Below are positions 58,506 to 64,000 of a stretch of DNA of 64,000 nt, in pieces. The stretch lies in the NCBI RefSeq assembly GCF_000224785.1, contig NZ_AGAV01000003.1, positions 340,177 through 404,176 of the forward strand, read 5' to 3'. Each line of letters starts with the position of its first letter. Position 1 is the stretch's first letter. This DNA comes from Lentibacillus jeotgali. Lineage in GTDB: Bacteria; Bacillota; Bacilli; Bacillales; Amphibacillaceae. Under the pieces are notes generated by a model that saw only the letters and a program-made list of their open reading frames with translations, was not told the origin of the DNA and made no database searches. Made by a program: the position numbers and the translations under genes.

Positions 58506-60776
58506 ATGAAGAATGGCTGGAAAATTTACTCGAAAGATATGAAGAATATAACACGCAATTGGGTTGCAGCTATTTTGATTGGGGGACTTATTATATTGCC
58601 ATCATTATATGCATGGTTTAACATAAAGGCCTCCTGGGACCCATATGGGCAGACCGATCAAATTCCAATCGGTGTTGTGAATGAAGATGCAGGGGGGCAG
58701 GTCAGGGACGAAAAAATCAACGTTGGTAACGACCTTGTCAATACACTTAAAAACAACGATTCAATGGATTGGCATTTTACAAACCGTGAAAAGGCAATGG
58801 AAAATCTAAAATATGGCGATTATTTTGCTGTCATTGTCATACCGGAGGATTTCTCCGATAACCTGTCAACGGTTATTACAGATAATCCAAAAAAAAGCAA
58901 AACGGAATACTACGTAAATGAAAAAATCAATGCCATATCCCCGAAAATAACAGACAAGGGTGCCAGTACGATTGTGGAGCAGGTCAGTAGCAATTTTATT
59001 TCCACAGTAAATGGCGTTATTTTTAATATGTTTGATGAAATTGGTGTAGAGCTGAACGAAAAGCTGCCTGATATCAAAAAGTTTGAGGATTATGTTTTTA
59101 CGATGGAAAAAAAATTACCGGAAATTCATGATTTGATTTCAAATGGCCTGCAGGATACAAAGGATGCGCAGTCTATCATCAATAAAGCGCAAAACATGCT
59201 TCCGGAAGCTGAGCGGACAACCAATGATGGCCTTCAAACGGTTAATGAAACAGCTGACTTAATGTCAAAAGCTGAAGGCCGCTTAAATGAAATGGCACCG
59301 AAAATTGAGGAGGATTTGAAAAAAGCGCAAGGCACTGCTGAAAACATCAACAAACTGCTTAAAGATGCCCAGAATGTGAACATTGATTTTAGCAAGGGTA
59401 AAGAACTGCAGCAAAGCATTGACAGTTCATTGGGTGATGCAACCAGTCACATCGGTGAAATAGAAGCAAAGTTGAAGCAGCTGAAGGAAATGAATCAGGA
59501 GCAACAGGCCGATGGCGGTGAACATGGAAATAAGCAGAATAGTGATGAGGGTTCAAACGGTCAGGAAAACAGCGACCAGAATAATAATCAGAACAACGGT
59601 CAGAATAACAGCGCTAATCAGGATCAGGTAATTAAAGATGCCATAGAACGATTGAGCACACTGCGTGGAGCTCTTGAAGAAGCGCAGAAGAATGGTCAAA
59701 ACATTACAGCATTCATTGAGGACAAAAAGCAGGAAGTCGATTCCGTTATCATCGATTTAGAAGAGTTATCTGGCAATACAGCAAACAGAATAGGAGATTT
59801 CCTGACAGATTATAAAGAAAATATTGAGCCAATAGTCAAACAGAAAATCAACAATGCGCAACAGACGTTATCTGATGCAAAAGGGATTTTATCAGAAATC
59901 AAGTCAACAATTCCGGAGGTAAAACAAGTCCTGTCAAATACCGAAAATAATATTGGTGAGGGGCAGGAAATGCTGAATACAATTCTTGGCGAATATCCGT
60001 ACGTGAATAGTAAAGTCAATGAACTTGCTGATAAAATTCGTGACATCCAGGGTGAAACTGACATCAATGAAATTATTGAATTATTACAGAACGATCCTGA
60101 AGCAGAACGGAGCTTTTTTGAGGAACCGGTCAAGCTCAGCAAAAATGAACTTTTTCCAATTCCGAACTACGGTTCCGGGATGACCCCATTCTACACTGTC
60201 CTGGCTATATGGGTTGGCGGTCTGCTACTGATTTCCCTATTGGCCGCAGACGTTCATGGTGGGGAAGAACTAACGGGCAGGGAGCGTTATATTGGAAAGT
60301 TGTTCACGTTCCTTACGATAGGTTTACTGCAGACACTCATTGTAACGCTGGGTGACCGGTTTATTGTTGATGCTTACATGGCACATCCTGTCTGGTTTGT
60401 GATATTCGGCCTGCTGATCAGTTTGGTGTTTATGCTGATTATCTTCACACTTGTTTCACTTTTTGGCGATGTCGGAAAAGCAATGGTCATTGTCCTGCTT
60501 GTTCTGCAAATTGCCGGTGCGGGCGGCACATATCCGGTTGTTTTGCTTCCTGAATTTTTCCAGGCAATCAACCCGTTCCTTCCGTTCACCTATGCCATTG
60601 ATTTAATGCGTGAAGCAGTCGGGGGCATTATATGGAAATCAGCAATACACGATATGGCTATTCTGGGTTTATTTGGACTCGGTTTTGTGTTATTCGGTGT
60701 CCTGTTTAAAAATGTGGTTAATAAACATACCGACAGGCTGATGAAAAAGTCCAAGGAGGCTGGTTTATTCCATTAA
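58506..60776 (+). CDS. YhgE/Pip-family membrane protein
   Basis: This 756-residue protein is of the YhgE/Pip (phage infection protein) family. It has an N-terminal membrane helix (about 15-35; WVAAILIGGLIILPSLYAWF), a conserved extracellular start (IPIGVVNEDAGG), a long helical region with an Asn/Gln-rich linker (about 350-395), and five to six C-terminal helices of the ABC-2 membrane type. ATG at 58506 follows AAGAAGG. Homologues serve as phage or toxin receptors or type VII secretion related proteins; the role here is unknown. Confidence 0.88.
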   Translation: MKNGWKIYSKDMKNITRNWVAAILIGGLIILPSLYAWFNIKASWDPYGQTDQIPIGVVNEDAGGQVRDEKINVGNDLVNTLKNNDSMDWHFTNREKAMENLKYGDYFAVIVIPEDFSDNLSTVITDNPKKSKTEYYVNEKINAISPKITDKGASTIVEQVSSNFISTVNGVIFNMFDEIGVELNEKLPDIKKFEDYVFTMEKKLPEIHDLISNGLQDTKDAQSIINKAQNMLPEAERTTNDGLQTVNETADLMSKAEGRLNEMAPKIEEDLKKAQGTAENINKLLKDAQNVNIDFSKGKELQQSIDSSLGDATSHIGEIEAKLKQLKEMNQEQQADGGEHGNKQNSDEGSNGQENSDQNNNQNNGQNNSANQDQVIKDAIERLSTLRGALEEAQKNGQNITAFIEDKKQEVDSVIIDLEELSGNTANRIGDFLTDYKENIEPIVKQKINNAQQTLSDAKGILSEIKSTIPEVKQVLSNTENNIGEGQEMLNTILGEYPYVNSKVNELADKIRDIQGETDINEIIELLQNDPEAERSFFEEPVKLSKNELFPIPNYGSGMTPFYTVLAIWVGGLLLISLLAADVHGGEELTGRERYIGKLFTFLTIGLLQTLIVTLGDRFIVDAYMAHPVWFVIFGLLISLVFMLIIFTLVSLFGDVGKAMVIVLLVLQIAGAGGTYPVVLLPEFFQAINPFLPFTYAIDLMREAVGGIIWKSAIHDMAILGLFGLGFVLFGVLFKNVVNKHTDRLMKKSKEAGLFH

Positions 60777-60806
60777 TGTTTATCAGTATAGAAAAAGCCC
60801 GCTATA

Positions 60807-61390
60807 GTGCGCCGTTCAACAAGCTATGCTATAAGCACTTTGAAACGTGAAATGCAGAGGATTACTTATAGTTAATCCAAACTTTACAACGCAGGATGGG
60901 AATGACGGAACCATCCCGTCAATACTCCTGCATGCGTCATGACTGGCAGGTCATGGGGTTTTAAGAACAGGTAGATTCGGCAGAACAAAGGCTGAAGCCA
61001 TTCCTTTTGGAAAAGGTATGCCGTACGGCTGAAAAACTGGATAAGGTGAGAATGTTCGGAACTGGCGAATTTCCGAATGTACGGGTCTAAAGATTAAACA
61101 TAGGGAAACCTATGAGTCATCCAACGATGGTGTGAGTGGTGTAGAGTAAAATTCGCCCTTTGAAATACACTATACCGGACAACGGCGGCATCCATCAAAG
61201 GCTTATAGTAAGCGCCTACGTCCAGAATAGATAGTTACGTTGTAAGGGACTTGGAAAGCAAGGAACGTTGGAACAAGGACTGTCATCCGAAACGGTTGCT
61301 ATAAGGCTTATGCCAAAAAGCACTTATCCTTGTGGAAGAAGCCATTCAAATTGGAATGGAAGCTACTTCGGTAACCCAATACTAAGCAGC
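60807..61390 (+). ncRNA. Group II intron-like RNA fragment without maturase
   Basis: The segment begins GTGCGCCG, the group II intron 5' consensus GUGYG, and continues with many hairpins, for example GGATTACTTATAGTTAATCC and CATAGGGAAACCTATG (GAAA loop), in the style of domain I. It starts inside what looks like half of the terminator of the preceding gene. No reverse transcriptase ORF and no domain V are found, so it would be a 5' remnant. Family recognition is by eye only. Confidence 0.45.
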
Positions 61391-61736
61391 TTTTGTTTTA
61401 TTCATCTTACGTGAATAATTACGTCTTTGTATCATTCAATTATCCAGTTTCATTTTGAACATTATAGTTCCAGAAACTGGCCCGTTTGTTGCATAAAATT
61501 TAAACCGAAAATGTTTGATTCAATACCATTTTGTTATAATCTTTAGATTTATTTTAACATAAATATTTAGAGTACCTGGCTATTTTTTAACTGTTGGGGA
61601 AAAATCCATTTGATTAATTTTTTTAGAATGGACTCTTTTTGTTTATGTAAAATACGGTAATAAAATCTTTCTAATCAAAATTTATTTTAAGGTTTCATAA
61701 AATGTCTAATTGTAAGTGTCAACAAGTAATGAAAAG

Positions 61737-61790
61737 ATGCGAATAAAATGCGAACAAAAAACGAACGAAAAGGCGAACGAATGACGAACA
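61737..61790 (+). repeat. Phased CGAAC repeats (11-bp period)
   Basis: CGAAY cores begin at 61740, 61751, 61762, 61774 and 61785, an 11-11-12-11 spacing close to one DNA turn. The typical unit is TGCGAACAAAA. It resembles iterons or a multimeric protein-binding site. Confidence 0.6.
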
Positions 61791-61847
61791 AAAATGCCTT
61801 AAAAAGCTGTTAAATTATTAGTATCAGGAAGTTTACAACTTCCCATT

Positions 61848-61880
61848 AACTCTTTTCTTTCACGGAAAAGGGTTTTTATT
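61848..61880 (+). terminator. Rho-independent terminator
   Basis: AACTCTTTTC pairs with GGAAAAGGGTT-like GAAAAGGGTT (61865-61874), followed by TTTATTTT. No gene lies directly upstream. Confidence 0.7.
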
Positions 61881-61905
61881 TTGGTTAGATAAGGAGGTGT
61901 AAATC

Positions 61906-62202
61906 TTGTCCAATAATGAATTTGGAAAAGCAATTGATAAGATTCAGGACAAAGACGTTAAGCAGGAGGAGAAGGCAGCCATTAAGGATTCTGCTGAATC
62001 ATCAAGGAAAGCATCATCCCTACTTTTGCAGAAAATTTCTTCAACCACTAATTCGGAAACGTTGACGCCATTGACGTTTCCGAGTTTTTTTATTTTTATT
62101 TTTTGTCAAATAATTGTGGTCAAATATGGAGAATTATGGTATAATGTTTATAATGAAAGATTTTACGGGGAGGCTACAGGCCGATGCATCTCAAAAAAGT
62201 GA
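61906..62202 (+). CDS. Small charged protein, 3' end probably replaced by IS
   Basis: A TTG start with AAGGAGGTG seven bases upstream encodes MSNNEFGKAIDKIQDKDVKQ, a Lys/Glu/Asp-rich helical segment. After about residue 48 the frame passes through a terminator (62053-62092) and the IS left end, so the hydrophobic tail is probably not original. I do not recognise the family; it looks truncated. Confidence 0.45.
   Translation: MSNNEFGKAIDKIQDKDVKQEEKAAIKDSAESSRKASSLLLQKISSTTNSETLTPLTFPSFFIFIFCQIIVVKYGELWYNVYNERFYGEATGRCISKK
62053..62092 (+). terminator. Rho-independent terminator at the IS left end
   Basis: TCGGAAACGT pairs with ACGTTTCCGA, followed by a G and a long T-rich run. It would stop transcription from entering the transposase. 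Confidence 0.85.
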
Positions 62203-63924
62203 AAAATAAAAAGACTGGTCGCACGTATTTGTCCATCGTACATAGTTACCGTGATAAGGTTAGTAAAAAAACGAGGGCCAAAACGATTGAATCCCTCGGC
62301 TATCTTGATGAACTGGAAAAACAGTATGACGACCCGATCACCTTTTTTGAAGAAAAGGTCAAACAAATGAATCAACAACGGGACTCAGAAAAATTTACGA
62401 TGATGTTTCGTATCAACAGTGAGGAGCGCATCGCATCAGGAGCGACTAACCGTAAAAACTTTGGCTATGCAGCATTAAGCAAGATCTATCACGAACTTGG
62501 CATACATACTTTTCTCATTCATCGACAACGCCATACGAAAAATGGTTACGACGCGAACAGCATCATGAAGCTTCTTGTATTTGCACGTTTGCTTGACCCT
62601 GCTTCCAAAAAGAAAACATACGAAAATAAGGATGTATTTTTTGAAAAAACGAACTTCTCCCTGGATGATGTCTATCGGTCTCTTTCCTTTTTTAACAAGC
62701 ATAAGGAAGCACTCCAACTTTGGATCCACGAACGGATTAAAGAGCAGTATGACCGGAATACCAGCCTTGTCTATTACGATGTGACCAATTATTACTTTGA
62801 AATTGATGACCCGGATGAATTAAGAAGAAAAGGGGTATCGAAGGAACATCGTCCGGATCCAATCGTTCAGATGGGGTTATTTATGGACACGGATGGCATT
62901 CCAATTACCTACGGCCTTCATCCTGGCAATACGCTCGATAAACAAACATTAATCCCGATGCTTGGAAATATCCAGCGCTACTTTTCACTCGGGCGCACGA
63001 TTGTCGTTGCAGATAAAGGGATGACCACCGGCGACAACATCTGGTACACCCTTTCCGCCAAAAATGGCTATGTCCTTAGTTACTCTGTCCGTAGCGCCAA
63101 TCAGAAATTCAAAAATTACGTCCTTGATCCGAACGGGTACCGTTCCATTGGTGATGGCTTCAAAATCAAATCCAGGCTCTATCCAAGGGAGATTACCGTT
63201 ACATCAAGAAATGGGAAAAAGATGAAGAAACGGGTGGATGAAAAACAAGTTATTTTCTATAGCGAGAAATATGCACAGAAAGCAAAGGCAGATCGTGCTC
63301 CTGCACTGAAAAAGGCAAAAGACCTTATCGATACTCCTTCCAGATATAACAAGGCGACCTCCTTCGGAGCTTCCAAATATGTGAAGAATTTGACCTTTGA
63401 CAAGAAAACGGGCGAGATCCTAGAAGATGCCAAGCAGTCATTGCTTCTTGACGAAGAGAAACTAAAAAAGGAAGAAGCATTAGATGGCTACTACGCGATC
63501 ATAACCAGTGAGTATCAAGAATCTGACGAGCGAATTATTGAGATATACCGGGGATTGTGGAAAATTGAAGAGTCCTTCAAGGTGACGAAAAGTGATTTAG
63601 AAAGTAGACCAGTATATTTATCCAGACAGGAACACATTGAGGCTCATTTCCTTACCTGCTTCGTGTCGCTCGTTATTGCAAGAGTGCTAGAACAACGCCT
63701 GAAAGGGAAATATTCCGTTACTGCCATACTTGACAGTCTAAGAAAGGCTTCCTGCAGTCATATACAGGAAAATTATTACCTGTTTGATTATAACGATGAG
63801 ATACTGTCCGATATAGGACAAGAATTGGGAATTGATTTCGGCAAGAAATGCATGTCACTCGGAGAAATTAAAAAAATTTTGGGGAAGGTTAAAAAAGGCT
63901 AAAAACCCTACAACTTTATGACAA
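62103..63924 (+). mobile_element. IS1634-type insertion sequence
   Basis: The transposase ORF is flanked by imperfect inverted ends: TTGTCAAATAATTGTGG (62103-62119) and the reverse complement TTGTCATAAAGTTGTAGG (63907-63924). Exact ends and target-site duplication are not resolved. Terminator hairpins lie just outside on both sides. Confidence 0.7.
62184..63902 (+). CDS. IS1634-family (IS4-like DDE) transposase
   Basis: This 572-residue transposase is intact. The catalytic Asp residues are in VYYDVTNYYFE and IVVADKGM, and the Glu in the Y-R-E-K signature YRGLWKIEESFKV. Residues 1-70 hold an N-terminal DNA-binding segment starting MHLKKVKNKKTGRTYLSIV. GGGGAGG precedes the ATG. Full length and no stops suggest a functional copy. 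Confidence 0.93.
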   Translation: MHLKKVKNKKTGRTYLSIVHSYRDKVSKKTRAKTIESLGYLDELEKQYDDPITFFEEKVKQMNQQRDSEKFTMMFRINSEERIASGATNRKNFGYAALSKIYHELGIHTFLIHRQRHTKNGYDANSIMKLLVFARLLDPASKKKTYENKDVFFEKTNFSLDDVYRSLSFFNKHKEALQLWIHERIKEQYDRNTSLVYYDVTNYYFEIDDPDELRRKGVSKEHRPDPIVQMGLFMDTDGIPITYGLHPGNTLDKQTLIPMLGNIQRYFSLGRTIVVADKGMTTGDNIWYTLSAKNGYVLSYSVRSANQKFKNYVLDPNGYRSIGDGFKIKSRLYPREITVTSRNGKKMKKRVDEKQVIFYSEKYAQKAKADRAPALKKAKDLIDTPSRYNKATSFGASKYVKNLTFDKKTGEILEDAKQSLLLDEEKLKKEEALDGYYAIITSEYQESDERIIEIYRGLWKIEESFKVTKSDLESRPVYLSRQEHIEAHFLTCFVSLVIARVLEQRLKGKYSVTAILDSLRKASCSHIQENYYLFDYNDEILSDIGQELGIDFGKKCMSLGEIKKILGKVKKG

Positions 63925-63926
63925 AT

Positions 63927-63975
63927 AAAAACAGCCAAGAATCCAGTATTCATATGGGTTCGAGGCTGTTTTTTC
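63927..63975 (+). terminator. Rho-independent terminator after the transposase
   Basis: AAAAACAGCC pairs with GGCTGTTTTT, with an inner GAATCC/GGGTTC stem, followed by T's. Confidence 0.85.
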
Positions 63976-64000
63976 ATCGATTTTACTGCAAAAGTCAAGA

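Larger units (their letters stand above)
61391..61905 (+). other. AT-rich gene-free stretch
   Basis: This stretch has no ORF. A diverged fifth copy of the cassette repeat right half (GGCCCGTTTGTTGCATAAAA) lies at about 61469-61488. The phased repeat at 61737-61790 and a terminator at 61848 are the only other structure I see. Confidence 0.4.

Noticed and set aside
61000..61400. Group II intron domain V
   Set aside because: No 34-nt hairpin with the AGC/GUU catalytic triad pattern could be found, so a complete intron is not claimed.

Overview
The window is chromosomal DNA from a low-to-moderate GC, aerobic, probably spore-forming Bacillaceae. The 16S rRNA and the protein sequences suggest a moderately halophilic genus such as Lentibacillus, Virgibacillus or Oceanobacillus; the genus is an inference and no database was searched. 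Long blocks follow the Bacillus subtilis gene order: cshA-ydbS-ydbT-rhomboid-acpS-(nnr)-ydcC-alr-ndoAI-ndoA-rsbR..rsbX-tex-ydcK, then an rRNA/tRNA region, then thiL-tsaE-tsaB-rimI-tsaD, ydiF, moaC, ydiK, ydiL and groES-groEL.

Layout. 1-1040: 5' part of a cadmium/zinc efflux operon (cadC-cadA, minus strand) with its promoter and two operator palindromes. 1.0-9.6 kb: a VOC protein, a two-component system with a PepSY lipoprotein-like partner, a lipid kinase, a degenerate glutaredoxin, YppG, an esterase, DegV and a DMT transporter. 9.7-29.5 kb: the helicase/PH-domain/AcpS/Alr/MazEF/SigB/Tex block, then catalase and SprT. 29.5-36.6 kb: promoters, 12 tRNAs, 16S and 23S rRNA, then tRNA-fMet and a second tRNA-Asp. 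I find no 5S gene after the 23S; a 140-nt structured repeat-like element sits there instead. 36.7-47.6 kb: thiL, the t6A genes, a DnaA-box cluster, a trans-sulfuration enzyme, an ABC-F protein, moaC, ydiKL and CIRCE-controlled groESL.

47.7-54 kb is an integrated element directly downstream of groEL: tyrosine integrase, ImmA-like protease and cI-like repressor leftward; Cro-like and excisionase-like proteins, DnaD-like and DnaC-like replication proteins, small ORFs and an ArpU-type regulator rightward. No packaging or structural gene is present, so it is either a prophage remnant or a phage-satellite-like island.

54.1-64 kb is accessory: an orphan SOS-type YolD protein, a Phd/RelE toxin-antitoxin pair, an ABC exporter, a nucleotidyltransferase-like gene, a chimeric pseudogene, YhgE/Pip, a group II intron-like RNA fragment, a phased repeat, and an IS1634-type insertion sequence. 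The small genes between 54.5 and 57.8 kb are separated by degenerate copies of the same intergenic repeat (about 65 bp). This cassette-like organisation is the most unusual feature of the window.

The genes form several functional modules: metal efflux, envelope stress sensing, the general stress regulon (RsbR/S/T/U/V/W/X-SigB) beside the MazEF toxin-antitoxin pair, tRNA t6A modification (TsaB, TsaD, TsaE), chaperonins under HrcA control, and mobile DNA inserted after the conserved core block. CDS starts were chosen from ribosome binding sites and family starts and often differ from the longest possible ORF.
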